Assembly (NCBI GenBank): GCA_045641605.1
Contig: JAZUHG010000044.1
Location: 1 to 24,543 of the forward strand
Source of the DNA: Equivita sp045641605
GTDB lineage: Bacteria; Actinomycetota; Coriobacteriia; Coriobacteriales; Eggerthellaceae
DNA length: 24,543 bases
Reading direction: 5' to 3'
Of the stretch, positions 1-9,164 are shown piece after piece. The notes under the pieces were generated by a model, which was given only the letters and a program-made list of their open reading frames with translations, did not search any database and was not told the origin of the DNA. Each line of letters opens with the position of its first letter. The stretch's first letter is position 1. A program made the translations under genes and the position numbers.

Positions 1-103
1 CAACGCTTCTAAATGCTTTATAAGAAGCAGCATCCAAATATTGTTTCATGGTCTCGTCATCGAAAACCAAAGTCGAATAAAATTTTGTATTCTTACCAGC
101 CAC
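1..103 (-). CDS. Probable glutamine synthetase type III, N-terminal fragment
   Basis: Only the first 34 codons lie in the window; the gene runs off the left edge. It starts with GTG at 103, with an AGGA ribosome site about 6 bases upstream, 8 bases after the ychF stop. The visible protein contains STLVFDD, then MKQYL and SYKAFRSV. This follows the N-terminal pattern of type III (GlnN) glutamine synthetases, in which VFD is followed by M-x-x-YL and a YKA segment. Family knowledge: these large enzymes make glutamine from glutamate, ammonia and ATP in the cytoplasm. The identification rests on about 25 residues, so another protein is possible. It is probably the last or a late gene of the dnaE-truA-ychF operon. 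Confidence 0.5.
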   Translation of the reverse strand, partial: MAGKNTKFYSTLVFDDETMKQYLDAASYKAFRSV

Positions 104-111
104 AATAAATC

Positions 112-1176
112 CTAAATATTAAACTTAAAATGCATTATGTCGCCATCTTGCACAACATAATCTTTACCTTCCTGACGAAGTTTGCCCGCATTTCTACAAG
201 CTGCTTCTCCACCACACTCGACATAGTCATTATAACTTGCAGTTTCGGCTTTAATAAAGCCTCGCTCAAAATCTGTATGGATAACTCCAGCTGCCTCTGG
301 GGCTTTTGCACCTTTGCGGACGGTCCATGCCTTCGTCTCTTTTTCTCCACTTGTAAAAAACGAATGGAGCCCCAGCAAATCATAGGAATTATTAACAAGT
401 CTTACCAAACCGCTTTCCTGCAGACCAATTGATTCAAGGTATTCTTGCTTGTCTTTTTCATCCATCTCTGCAAGATCAGCTTCTACCTGGGCACAAATTG
501 GTACAGGTTTACAGCCATCAATCTCATCGAAGTCTTGGGTAAGTTGGTCTTCGTCACAATTTGCAATGTATAAAATTGGTTTGATAGTTAAGAGATGCAA
601 ATCATAGAGTGCTTCAATTTCTTCATCGCTTAAATCCAGAGCCAAAACTCTTTTACCGTCATTAAGACCAGCTTGAGCCTTCTTAACAGTTTCTAATTTA
701 AAAGCTTCATCCTTACTACGCTTTGCATCTTTTTCCAAACGAGGAAGAGCTTTTTCAATAGTAGCAATATCTGCAAGTATAAGTTCTGTCTTGATGGTTT
801 CAACATCGCTTATCGGGTCGACTTTACCATCAACATGAACAACATCTGGGTCTTTAAAATATCTGACAACCTCAGCAATTGCGTTACATTCACGAATGTT
901 AGCCAAAAATTGGTTGCCCAAGCCTTCGCCCTTGCTAGCACCAGCAACAAGACCTGCAATATCCAAAAACTCCACTGTTGCTGGAACAATTTGAGCAGGT
1001 TTATCAATCTCTGCCAATTTATCTAAACGTTTGTCGGTAACTGGAACAACTCCAACATTAGGCTCGATGGTTGCAAATGGATAATTAGCAGCCAAACCGC
1101 CTTTTGAAGTCATTGCAGTAAACAAGGTAGATTTTCCAACATTCGGAAGGCCGACAATTCCAATAGATAGCGCCAT
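112..1176 (-). CDS. ychF: Redox-regulated Obg-like ATPase YchF
   Basis: A 354-residue P-loop NTPase, the usual length for YchF/OLA1. The G1 loop GLPNVGKST is at residues 9-17 and DIAGL follows near residue 72. The G4 motif is NCDE in place of NKxD, which in this family gives preference for ATP over GTP. The C-terminus is the TGS domain, ending in YVVQDGDIMHFKFNI. Family role: a ribosome-associated ATPase that affects translation and the oxidative stress response. The ATG directly follows the TAA of the 91-aa gene, and a GGAGG inside that gene's last codons can serve as its ribosome site. It stops at TAG. Its one Trp is TGG. Identification is very secure. Confidence 0.97.
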   Translation of the reverse strand: MALSIGIVGLPNVGKSTLFTAMTSKGGLAANYPFATIEPNVGVVPVTDKRLDKLAEIDKPAQIVPATVEFLDIAGLVAGASKGEGLGNQFLANIRECNAIAEVVRYFKDPDVVHVDGKVDPISDVETIKTELILADIATIEKALPRLEKDAKRSKDEAFKLETVKKAQAGLNDGKRVLALDLSDEEIEALYDLHLLTIKPILYIANCDEDQLTQDFDEIDGCKPVPICAQVEADLAEMDEKDKQEYLESIGLQESGLVRLVNNSYDLLGLHSFFTSGEKETKAWTVRKGAKAPEAAGVIHTDFERGFIKAETASYNDYVECGGEAACRNAGKLRQEGKDYVVQDGDIMHFKFNI

Positions 1177-1452
1177 TTATCTCTGTCCTCCAGTAATTTG
1201 AAACAACATATTCCTAACTTCAACAATTTTTTCTAGAGGAATGGGAAATAAATGCCCATTTTCATCCTCAAAATGAATAATCTTAAAGTTACTAGTTTGA
1301 TCTTTATATGTAAATCTTGAATTAGGTTGTTTTGCAATTGCACATAAAATATCCTGCATAGAGCTTTCATCTACGCGTAATTGATATAACAATTCTTGAT
1401 AAATATTAATGTTTTGTTTATGCATGGTTGCTAAATAATCTCTTGCTTGCAT
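1177..1452 (-). CDS. Hypothetical 91-residue protein
   Basis: I do not recognise this protein. It is 91 residues, hydrophilic, with no membrane segment or signal peptide. The N-terminal half looks helical (QARDYLATMHKQ, then NIYQELLYQLRV). The middle holds a possible small beta sheet (SRFTYKDQ, FKIIHFEDENG), and the end is a helix-like EKIVEVRNMLF. There is no Cys pair that would suggest metal binding (a single Cys) and no Trp. It sits 12 bases after the truA stop and abuts the ychF start (TAA then ATG), so it is probably translated as part of the operon. No clear ribosome site precedes its ATG. The operon position supports a real gene; the function is unknown. Confidence 0.7.
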   Translation of the reverse strand: MQARDYLATMHKQNINIYQELLYQLRVDESSMQDILCAIAKQPNSRFTYKDQTSNFKIIHFEDENGHLFPIPLEKIVEVRNMLFQITGGQR

Positions 1453-1464
1453 TTTAGCACATAA

Positions 1465-2229
1465 TTAGTATTCAACATCCATTAAAACAAGGCCTTTTGC
1501 CGGGGCACAATCACCCGCTGCCTGCCTATCCTTTGCTTCAAGAACTTCAACAATCCACTCTGGTTCGCGGTGTCCCAAACCCACTTTAGCAAGAGTTCCA
1601 ACCATTGTTCTAACCATGCTATGAAGAAAAGCATTGCTTTCAACTTTAATCTCAATAATATGGTCGCTATAATTATCATATTCAATAAATTGAATTTCGG
1701 AAACATTTCGCATAGTACGAATATCTTTTGCACTTGCCGCTACACAAAAACTCTTAAAGTCATGTTCGCCAAGCAAATATTTAGATGCCTTTTTCATTGC
1801 TTTTACATCTAACTGTTTTGGAACGTGCCAAGAAAAATTCCGCATAAACAAAGCTGGAGTTGGCTGGTTACAAATAAAATATGAATACTTACGAAGTTTT
1901 GCATCATGTCTTGCAGAAAATTCACCATCAACAAGCTTAACTTCATTCATATGAATATCTTCATGAGTTAATTGCTCTAATGAACCTTTTAACTTAAATG
2001 CAAAGAGTTCCTTGTCTTCGATGTTTGAATCTGGCAGGTCGAAGCTAACAAATTGATGTCTTGCATGAACGCCGGAATCTGTACGACCAGCGCAAGTTGT
2101 TTCAATTTCACAATTATAAATTTGTTTAAGTGCATCCTCAATTGAACCTTGAACGGTCAATTGCTCTGGTTGCCTTGCAAAACCAGAAAAAGGCTCACCA
2201 TAATATGAAATGTCCAATAAACAAACCAT
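1465..2229 (-). CDS. truA: tRNA pseudouridine(38-40) synthase TruA
   Basis: A 254-residue protein of normal TruA length. It opens with LLDISYYGEPFSGFARQP, the family's first strand and loop. The catalytic motif GRTDSGVHA carries the nucleophilic aspartate at about residue 51. It continues with the characteristic FSARHDAKLRKYSYFI and the C-terminal FLHSMVRTMVGTL segment. Family role: TruA isomerises uridines 38, 39 and 40 in the tRNA anticodon stem-loop. Its ATG overlaps the dnaE stop as TAATG, which suggests translational coupling. It ends at TAA. Both of its tryptophans (SWHVPK, EWIVEV) are TGG. Confidence 0.96.
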   Translation of the reverse strand: MVCLLDISYYGEPFSGFARQPEQLTVQGSIEDALKQIYNCEIETTCAGRTDSGVHARHQFVSFDLPDSNIEDKELFAFKLKGSLEQLTHEDIHMNEVKLVDGEFSARHDAKLRKYSYFICNQPTPALFMRNFSWHVPKQLDVKAMKKASKYLLGEHDFKSFCVAASAKDIRTMRNVSEIQFIEYDNYSDHIIEIKVESNAFLHSMVRTMVGTLAKVGLGHREPEWIVEVLEAKDRQAAGDCAPAKGLVLMDVEY

Positions 2230-5200
2230 TAATTAAACTTAGCTGAACTGAAAATTGTTGTAATTTGAGGTTTTAAATTACCTGTTTCTGAATTTACCTT
2301 AAAAGGCATTTGAGCCCGAATGTTTTTACCATCGGCTTTTGAAATATTTAAGAAAACTTCTTGCGTGCCGAAGTTATTTTGCAAGGTTTGATTCATCTTG
2401 TTAATTTTTTCCTCGGAAATATCTTGCTCATTAATAAAAATCTCAAGAGGTTTAATCTCTTCAACTTGTGCAAGTTTTTTAGTAGGTTTGTAATTTAGGT
2501 CTAAGGCAATTGGAGTAACTTCGTAAGCGATAATTTGGTCACCTCGATCGGCTTTTTCAAATTTACCCTTGATAAAAACAATTCTATCATCAGCAATATG
2601 CTCGGCAAATTTTTCATGGTCAAAACAAATAGTTTCAATTGAACCGGTTGTATCTTCGAGCCTAAACTTGCTCATTAACTTACCACGCTTTGTACGCATT
2701 GTACTAACATCGCTGATCATCCCACCAAAAGTACCACTTGGAATATCGTGTTCTAGCTCAGAAAGTTGCGAAATATTATGGTTAGACTTGTCCGAAATTT
2801 GAGGCATGTATGGACGAACAGGGTTATCGGTTACATACATGTTCATAATGTCCTTCTCGTTTTTGAGAAGTTCCATCTTGTCTCACTCATCACCATTTGG
2901 TTCTGGAACCGTGTCAACAAAATCGCGAGCTGCCTCATCACCTTCGTCAAACATATCAAACAAAGTAGTTTGTCCATGCATACGTTCACGCTCATGCTTA
3001 CGAGCATTTTCAAGCATGTTTGTATTCTCAACGAAGTCCCACATTTGCTTGCGAGTGTATCCTGTGCTATCGAAAGCTCCCGCCTTTACAAGAGCTTCCA
3101 TAACTCTGTGGTTGCAATATTTAGAACTAAGCCTGTCAACAAAATCATGAATATGCTTGTAAGGACCATTCTTTTCGCGCTCTTCAACAATTGCAGCAGC
3201 AACATCAGAACCAACACCACGAAGACCAACCAAACCAAAACGAATGCCATCATCTACTGGAGTAAAGTCTGCATTAGAAACATTTACATCCGGAGGCAAA
3301 ACCGGTGTGCCATTATAATTGCAACTAGCAATGTATTTAATCAAGCGATCATTTTTAGTCATATAACTTGTAAGTACAGCAGCCATAAATTCGTTCGGAT
3401 AATGAGCTTTCATATAAGCTGTACGCATAACTAAAATTGCATATGCCGCAGAATGAGATTTATTAAAGGCATATTTAGCAAATTTTTCTACATCATCTCA
3501 AATTCTGTTCGCAAGTTCCAATGGATAATTATTTGCAACAGCACCATCGCACCAGTCTTCCTTCAAATCGCGCATAATGTCGATCTTTTTTTTACCAATA
3601 GCTTTACGCAAAATATCAGATTTACCAGCACTAAAACCACACATCTCCATGGATATTTGCATGATCTGCTCCTGGTAAACTATACTTCCATAAGTCTCTT
3701 CCAAAATAGGCTTAAGCCTTTCATCGTAATAAGAAACTTCGGTCTCTCCACGAACGGCTTTGACATAATCGTCAACCATTCCAGACTCAAGAGGACCTGT
3801 ACGGTTAAGAGCAATTGCAACAACAATGTCACTAAATTTATGCGGCGGAATCTTATTGAACAAACTCGAATATAAAGCACTCTCTACCTGGAAAAGTCCA
3901 TCAGTATTACCACTTCGGATTAACTCGAAAGCTTTTTCATCATCAATTGGAATATCCTCGGGCACAATTTTCTTGCCATAACGTGCCTCGACATTTCTAC
4001 AAGCACGAGTTAATACACCCAAGGTCCGAAGACCCAGAAAATCCATCTTTAACAAGCCGAGCTCAGGAGTAAAATGTCCATCGTATTGAGTAATAACATC
4101 GTCATTTTTGCCAGTTGCACGCTTAAGCGGAACATGATCACTCATTGGATCGCGGCAAATAATTGTTGCACATGCATGTACGCCTTCGTTACGAATCCTA
4201 TCTTCCAAAGCTCGTGCAGTATCAATGATTTTTTTTGCGCCTTCGTTTTCGTTATACAATTTTTTAAGATCAATGTTAGATTCAAGCGCGCTATCGATGG
4301 TAACACCCAAGTCATCGCCGATTAATTTACATATATCATCGCCCAAACCATATGGGTAATCCAGTACGCGAGCAGCATCTCTAACAGCATTTTTAGCCTT
4401 TAGCGTACCAAATGTAATAACTTTTGCAACATGATCATCGCCGTAAACATCACGAACATGGTCAACAACTTCTTCGCGTCTATCATCGTCAAAGTCAACA
4501 TCAATATCGGGCATCTCGACACGCTCTGGGCTCAAAAAACGCTCAAACATAAGACCATTTTCAAGTGGATCGAGATCTGTAATTCCCAAACAATATGAAA
4601 CGATTGAACCTGCAGCAGAACCACGGCCTGGTCCAACACCAATGCCATTCTTTCGAGCCCAAGCAATATATTCTTGAACAATTAAAAAGTACGCAGGGAA
4701 GCCTTGTTTGATAATAACATCGGCTTCATATTCATAACGCTCTTGAGCCTCTTTAGGAACAGGGTCACCATAACGTTTAACCAAACCCTCTTCACACTTT
4801 TTCCTAAAATAAGATTCCTCTGTTTCACCTTCTGGAAGTGGGAATTTAGGCAATATGCTTTCGCGCTCAAGTTCAACATTGCATTTTTCTGCCAATGAAA
4901 CTGTGTTATCGCAAGCTTCTGTGAAATCCTTTAAAGCCTCACGCATCTCTTCTTCGGATTTCATATAAAACTGGTCATTTTCAAACTTCAAACGGTCAGT
5001 ATCATGAACCAAAGAGTTAGTCCCAATACACATCATTACGTCTTGAGTATAGGCATCCTCTTTTAGAAGATAATGAAAATCATTTGCAGCAACAGTTTGA
5101 AGACCAGCATCATTTGCAATCTTGGACAATTGAATGTTTAAGTCATGTTGAGGCAAACCATTATCTGTGCTAATTCCTTGATCTTGAAGCTCAATGTAAA

Positions 5201-5720
5201 AATCGCCTTGGGCAAAACAGGTTGATAGTTTCTTTGCTCATTCAAGCGCTAAATCATACTGACCCTGGTCTAACATAATTGGAATAATTCCAGCCACACA
5301 AGCACTTGTACCAATTAAACCTTCGCCATATTTTTTAAGCATCGAAAAAGTTGTTCGTGGACGCCTATAAAAATTATCTACATGACTCTCGGACACCAGC
5401 TTTAACAAATTATGGTAGCCAACATTGTTCTTTGCAAGCAAAATCATGTGATAAAGTTTAGAGTTCATGTCTTTTTTGAGCTCTTCATCATCCGTAAAAT
5501 AGATTTCGCAGCCATAAATTGGCTTAACTTTTTTACCAGTTTCCTTTTCGACCTTAATGCATGCATCAGACAGTGCGGGAACACCACTCATAACGCCATG
5601 ATCGGTTATGGCTATTGCTGGCATGCCTAAATCTGCAGCGCGGCGCACCATGTCTTCGACGTGTGTTTGCCCATCTAAAAGGCTATATTCTGTATGATTA
5701 TGTAGGTGAACAAAAGCCAT
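2229..5720 (-). CDS. dnaE: DNA polymerase III alpha subunit (DnaE)
   Basis: The replicative polymerase, 1163 residues, the normal length, once three in-frame TGA codons are read as Trp (residues 161, 741, 946). The PHP domain begins at HLHNHTEYSLLDG and continues with ITDHGVMSG. The palm holds GPGRGSAAGS and the catalytic aspartates in PDIDVDFDDD near residue 406. GFSAGKSDILRKAIGKK lies just before the second TGA. Two TGA sites are in strong family contexts: RI(W)DDVEKFAKYAFNKSH and E(W)DKMELLKNEKDIMNMYV. The C-terminal OB-like region covers roughly residues 950-1163. Under the standard code it would appear as four pieces. Other Trp codons here are TGG (IAWARK, EDWCDG, QMWDF). It stops at TAA, overlapping truA. 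Confidence 0.97.
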
Positions 5721-5726
5721 GGGCCT

Positions 5727-5732
5727 ATAATA
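5727..5732 (-). promoter_or_regulatory. Possible -10 element of a leaderless dnaE promoter
   Basis: On the minus strand TATTAT ends 6 bases before the dnaE ATG, so transcription would begin at or next to the A of the start codon. No good ribosome site precedes the ATG. I see no convincing -35 hexamer at 16-18 bases. Leaderless mRNAs are common in actinobacteria, which makes the idea plausible but unproven. Confidence 0.35.
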
Positions 5733-5785
5733 TCATGAATCAATAAAAATACCTCTTGAATATTTAACAGTTTTAAGAATAATGC

Positions 5786-5813
5786 TTGCATATTCTTATA
5801 TTTCCTGTAAAAT
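5786..5813 (+). promoter_or_regulatory. Promoter for tRNA-Thr and the downstream lipoprotein gene
   Basis: TTGCAT at 5786-5791 and TAAAAT at 5808-5813, 16 bases apart, resemble a housekeeping sigma factor promoter. Transcription would start around 5820, a few bases before the mature tRNA 5' end at 5827. Confidence 0.6.
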
Positions 5814-5826
5814 ACCACGAACGGAT

Positions 5827-5901
5827 GCCAGCGTGGCTCAATGGTAGAGCAACTGATTTGTAATCAGTGGGTTGGGGGTTCGATTCCCTTCGCTGGCTCC
5901 A
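5827..5901 (+). tRNA. tRNA-Thr (anticodon TGT)
   Basis: A complete 75-base cloverleaf. The acceptor arms GCCAGCG and CGCTGGC pair perfectly, followed by T and an encoded CCA. The D arm is GCTC/GAGC. The anticodon stem ACTGA/TCAGT holds loop TTTGTAA, giving anticodon TGT, which reads ACA threonine codons. The T loop is TTCGATT on a stem with two G-T pairs. The ribosome site of the next gene lies only a few bases downstream with no terminator, so tRNA and mRNA are probably cut from one transcript. Confidence 0.97.
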
Positions 5902-5918
5902 CTAAAGAAAGGATAATC

Positions 5919-6998
5919 ATGACAAATAAATTAAGTAAATTATTTATTTTTGCGATTGCATTAGTTGCAGCCACTATGGTTATTATTCCTCTTTCTTCTT
6001 GTAATGAATCAAAATCCACCTTAGATAAATACTTTGGTGCAGTTTATAACAGAGGTGGGTCTGCTGCCAGAACCGAAAACACTTTATATGCTTATACATA
6101 TGCAATCGAAAGTGGAGCAACATGTATTCAAGCTGATATGCAAATGACAAAAGATGGCGTGATTGTTCTAAATCATGACCCATTTTTAAATTCTGCATAT
6201 GTTAAAGATAAAAATGGTAATTACGTTAAAGATAAAGAAGTTGATATTCGTACAATTACATATAAAGAACTTCAAACATATACAATTGGACCTGTAGATA
6301 AAAACAACAAATACTATCAAGATAATCCTATCCCAGAAGTAGAAGTTACTGCAAAAGTTCCAACGCTAGAAGAACTATTCCAGCTTGTTGAAACATCTAA
6401 GAATAAAGATGTACTGCTTAACTTAGAAGCAAAACTTTATTGCGACCCTTCAACTGGCGCTTATTATGCAAATAATGTAGACAAAGAGAAATTTATCAAC
6501 ACATTTTATGATCTAGTTAAAAATCATAAGATGGAAAATAGAGTTATTTTGAGTTCTTATGATTGGAGCATATTCCCAATTATTAATCAGCTTGATAAAG
6601 AGATTGATACTGGTGCAATATGAAGAATTACTCCAAGTGAAGATATCGGAATTGGAAACCTTTGGTTTACTAAAGAAGAAGCTTCCCCATGGCTAAATGG
6701 AAATAATGTTCATGCATTTGACGAAGGAATTATTGCCATTGCATTTGCTCTTGATTGTGATTATATCCTTCCAGAAAAAGATTCATATTCTACAGAACAA
6801 GTTGAAGATGCTCATAATTGGGGTATGAAGGTTATTCCTTGGTCACTTAATTCAGAGACTGAAATGGATCATGCTTGAAATATAGGTGTAGATGGGATTG
6901 TAAGCGACAACGGCGAATTGCTTCGTTCTTTCTTGGAAGATAAAGAAGAAGATTTATTAAAACCTTATTCATTTAAATCTGATTATCATATAGATTAA
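5919..6998 (+). CDS. GDPD-family lipoprotein with altered active site
   Basis: A 359-residue protein, starting at ATG 5919 behind AAAGAAAGGA. A signal peptide ends in the lipobox LSSC (Cys28), so it is probably a lipoprotein outside the membrane. The rest matches the glycerophosphodiester phosphodiesterase TIM barrel: RGG near 45, ENTLYAY, TKDGVIVLNHDP (His86), LEAKL (Glu170, Lys172) and NIGVDGIVSDN near the end. Active family members hydrolyse glycerophosphodiesters to glycerol 3-phosphate. Here the first catalytic His of HRG is Asn44, and the first metal-ligand Glu of the ExD motif is Gln71 (QAD). Function may be lost or changed. Two TGA codons are Trp235 and Trp320; five other Trp are TGG. 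It is preceded by tRNA-Thr and followed 1 base later by tcdA. Confidence 0.85.
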
Positions 6999-6999
6999 T

Positions 7000-7677
7000 T
7001 TGCCCGAAGCTGATAAATATTCTAGATTAATAGCCATCTATGGCGAAGAAAAACTCAAACGTCTAAATAATAGCAATGTTGCTGTAATAGGGCTAGGTGG
7101 GGTAGGATCTTATTGTGTAGCTGCACTTACACGAAGCGGCATTGGGACGCTGACGATCTGTGACTTCGACGTTGTTGAAGAATCAAACATCAATAGACAG
7201 TTATTTGCTACAGAAGAAACAATTTCTCGCAAAAAAACTGAAGTTGCTAGCGATTATCTAAAAAAGATTAATTCAAAACTTGAAATTAAAAGCTTTGCAG
7301 AAAAATTAAAAGACACAAATGCTTCAGCAATTCTAAATAATGCAGATTATATCGTTGATGCTATTGATGACGTGAACGCAAAAATCACAATTGCAAAATA
7401 CGCCGAAGACAAAGACATTCCAATTGTGTCTTGTATGGGTACTGCAATGAAAACTGACCCTTCAAAGTTAAAATTTGCAGATATTTACAAAACTGATACT
7501 TGCCCATTGTGTAAAAACGTTAGAAAACTTGCAAAGGAAGCTGGAATTGAGAAACTTGAAGTTTTATATTCTGATGAAACAAGCTTAAAATCACAAAATG
7601 GACAGATGGGTTCCACTTCATATTTACCACCTATAGCAGGTTTAATGCTGGCTGGAAAAGTTATCGATGCGATTTAG
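7000..7677 (+). CDS. tcdA: tRNA threonylcarbamoyladenosine dehydratase (TcdA/CsdL)
   Basis: A 225-residue ThiF/MoeB-fold ATP-dependent enzyme. The nucleotide-binding loop is VIGLGGVGS (residues 29-37), followed by DFDVVEESNINRQLFA and DAIDDVNAK. The segment GTAMKTDPSKLKFADIYKT, followed by CPLCKNVRK, is typical of TcdA and not of ThiF or MoeB. Family role: it cyclises t6A at position 37 of ANN-decoding tRNAs to the hydantoin form, using ATP. The start is TTG at 7000, 1 base after the lipoprotein stop and without a ribosome site, so translation is probably coupled. The upstream tRNA-Thr is itself a t6A-type substrate. Its 3' end overlaps the convergent xerD by 17 bases. It has no Trp. Confidence 0.9.
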   Translation: MPEADKYSRLIAIYGEEKLKRLNNSNVAVIGLGGVGSYCVAALTRSGIGTLTICDFDVVEESNINRQLFATEETISRKKTEVASDYLKKINSKLEIKSFAEKLKDTNASAILNNADYIVDAIDDVNAKITIAKYAEDKDIPIVSCMGTAMKTDPSKLKFADIYKTDTCPLCKNVRKLAKEAGIEKLEVLYSDETSLKSQNGQMGSTSYLPPIAGLMLAGKVIDAI

Positions 7678-8584
7678 CTCTGGGATGAGCAGCTAAATAT
7701 TCTTCCTTTATATGAGAATTAGAAACATGGGTGTAAATCTGCGTTGTTGAGATGTCAGAATGCCCCAAAATGTCTTGGATAACACGAAGGTCAGCCCCGC
7801 CTTCGAGCATATGAGTCGCATATGAATGTCTAAGCGTATGCGGATGCAAATTCTTTACACGAATTGCTTCGCCAGACTCCTTAACTATCGTATGAACACT
7901 TTGACGCGATAGCCTTGAGCCATGATTATTCAAAAATACGGCCGAAGAAAGTTGCTTCGCCCCTCTCTCAAGACCAGGCCTAGAATTTTCGAGATAATCT
8001 CTCAAAGTTTGCGCGGCACTTCCAGAAATTGGAGAAATTCTATCCTTTCCACCCTTACCATGTACAAGCAAAAAGCCCTCATTTATTACGCAATCTTCAA
8101 TATTTAATCCACAAAGTTCACTAACACGCAAACCACAACCATATAAAACTTCCATAATTGCTTTGTTCCGAAGAGCCGCAGGAGTTGTATCCGGCATTAA
8201 GTCTAACAAGTGACAAATTTTATCGATACTCAAAACGTCTGGAAGCTTTTGCTCAGGCTTGGGCAAAGCAACACTTGCCGCAGGATTCTTTTTTACATCG
8301 CCTTCGCGCATTAAGAATTTATAAAGACCTTTAATAGCGGAAACTTTGCGCTTAATACTTGAAGCCTTCATATAAGGATTAAGTTGCTTTTCGTAATTAA
8401 TAATATCTTCACGTTTTGCACTATTTACCATTAGTGGTGGTTTGCAAGACTTCAAATATTTCTCAAAATGAAGCAAGTCACGCGAATATGCATCAATTGT
8501 ATTGCTTGATGAACCCTGTTCTATGCGCAGGTAATTAATGTAATTTCTACTAAAGCCACTTAAATTTTCTTGATCATTAGCCAT
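7661..8584 (-). CDS. xerD: Tyrosine recombinase XerD
   Basis: A 307-residue tyrosine recombinase, the normal Xer length. The N-terminal SAM-like DNA-binding domain has YLRIEQGSSSNTIDAYSRDL. The catalytic set is complete: Arg153 in GCGLRVSELCG, Lys177 in HGKGGKDR, His249/Arg252 in HPHTLRHSYATHML, His275 in LGHSDISTTQIYTH and Tyr284. Family role: with a partner Xer protein it resolves chromosome dimers at dif. It resembles XerD more than XerC, but that choice is tentative; a single-Xer system is possible. It is the last gene of the nfnA operon and its start lies inside the end of the metallopeptidase gene (8-base overlap). It ends at TAA and has no Trp. It shows no sign of being an integrase of a mobile element. 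Confidence 0.93.
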   Translation of the reverse strand: MANDQENLSGFSRNYINYLRIEQGSSSNTIDAYSRDLLHFEKYLKSCKPPLMVNSAKREDIINYEKQLNPYMKASSIKRKVSAIKGLYKFLMREGDVKKNPAASVALPKPEQKLPDVLSIDKICHLLDLMPDTTPAALRNKAIMEVLYGCGLRVSELCGLNIEDCVINEGFLLVHGKGGKDRISPISGSAAQTLRDYLENSRPGLERGAKQLSSAVFLNNHGSRLSRQSVHTIVKESGEAIRVKNLHPHTLRHSYATHMLEGGADLRVIQDILGHSDISTTQIYTHVSNSHIKEEYLAAHPRAKSHR

Positions 8585-9164
8585 TTAATTCCTTACGAAT
8601 AGAATTTCAATCTGGCATATATTTTGACATAAAATCTTTGAAATCTTTACCATGGTTTGAATATTTTAAATGTGTAAGTTCGTGCAAGATAACATAATCA
8701 AGAAATTTTTTATCCATACCTACCAGTTGCCCATTTAACATTATGCGTTTTTTATTTTTATCGCAAGTTCCCCACACAGTTTTTGCTCATCTAACAACAA
8801 CCTTTTCAGGCTTTAGACCAGTAATTTCTTCCCACTTCTTAAAGTAAGGCTCTGCCTGGGCAAGAAGTTCTTGTGCATAAAAATCTTTAAGCTGTTTTTT
8901 CTCTTTTTCGCTCTTAAAGTTACTACGGTCAAACAAATCTTGAATACTTTTATTCCTCAACTTGGACCTCTCAATAACTTTTGCTTGGGATTTAAGTATT
9001 CAATCCTTTTTACTAGCAACAAACTTTTCAACACGTCTCATGCTAATGTATAAAGGGGCAGAAACTTTGACTTCGCCGTTTGGCTCAGCAATTCTAATAT
9101 TAATGTTTTTGATGTTCTTACGCGAAAAAGAAACTTGAATATTTTCTATTACAAGCTTCTCCAT
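8577..9164 (-). CDS. YgjP/DUF45-type zinc metallopeptidase
   Basis: A 195-residue protein that only exists if TGA is Trp: TGA codons at residues 55, 126 and 186 would leave pieces too short to be called. The zinc motif HELTH is at 161-165, after DYVIL. VVVR(W)AKTVWGTC corresponds to the family's R-x-x-x-x-WGSC segment. KD(W)ILKSQAK and PD(W)NSIRKEL sit where DUF45 proteins usually have Trp. Family knowledge: YgjP-like, SprT-related metallopeptidases, cytoplasmic, with poorly defined substrates. The ATG follows the yqeK TAA directly, and the end overlaps xerD by 8 bases. This is one of the strongest single-gene arguments for the altered code. Confidence 0.9.

Noticed and set aside
2229..5720. 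Reading the interrupted genes as pseudogenes or sequencing errors
   Set aside because: Every interruption is a TGA, never TAA or TAG, and there are no frameshifts or lost motifs; 13 genes with the same single kind of defect point to a code change.
5841..5918. A longer N-terminus of the lipoprotein starting at 5841
   Set aside because: It would run through the tRNA-Thr; the ATG at 5919 has a strong ribosome site and begins a good lipoprotein signal peptide.
7661..8584. XerD-like gene as integrase of a mobile element
   Set aside because: It sits in a housekeeping operon, has the length and motifs of chromosomal Xer proteins, and no attachment repeats or phage genes are nearby.
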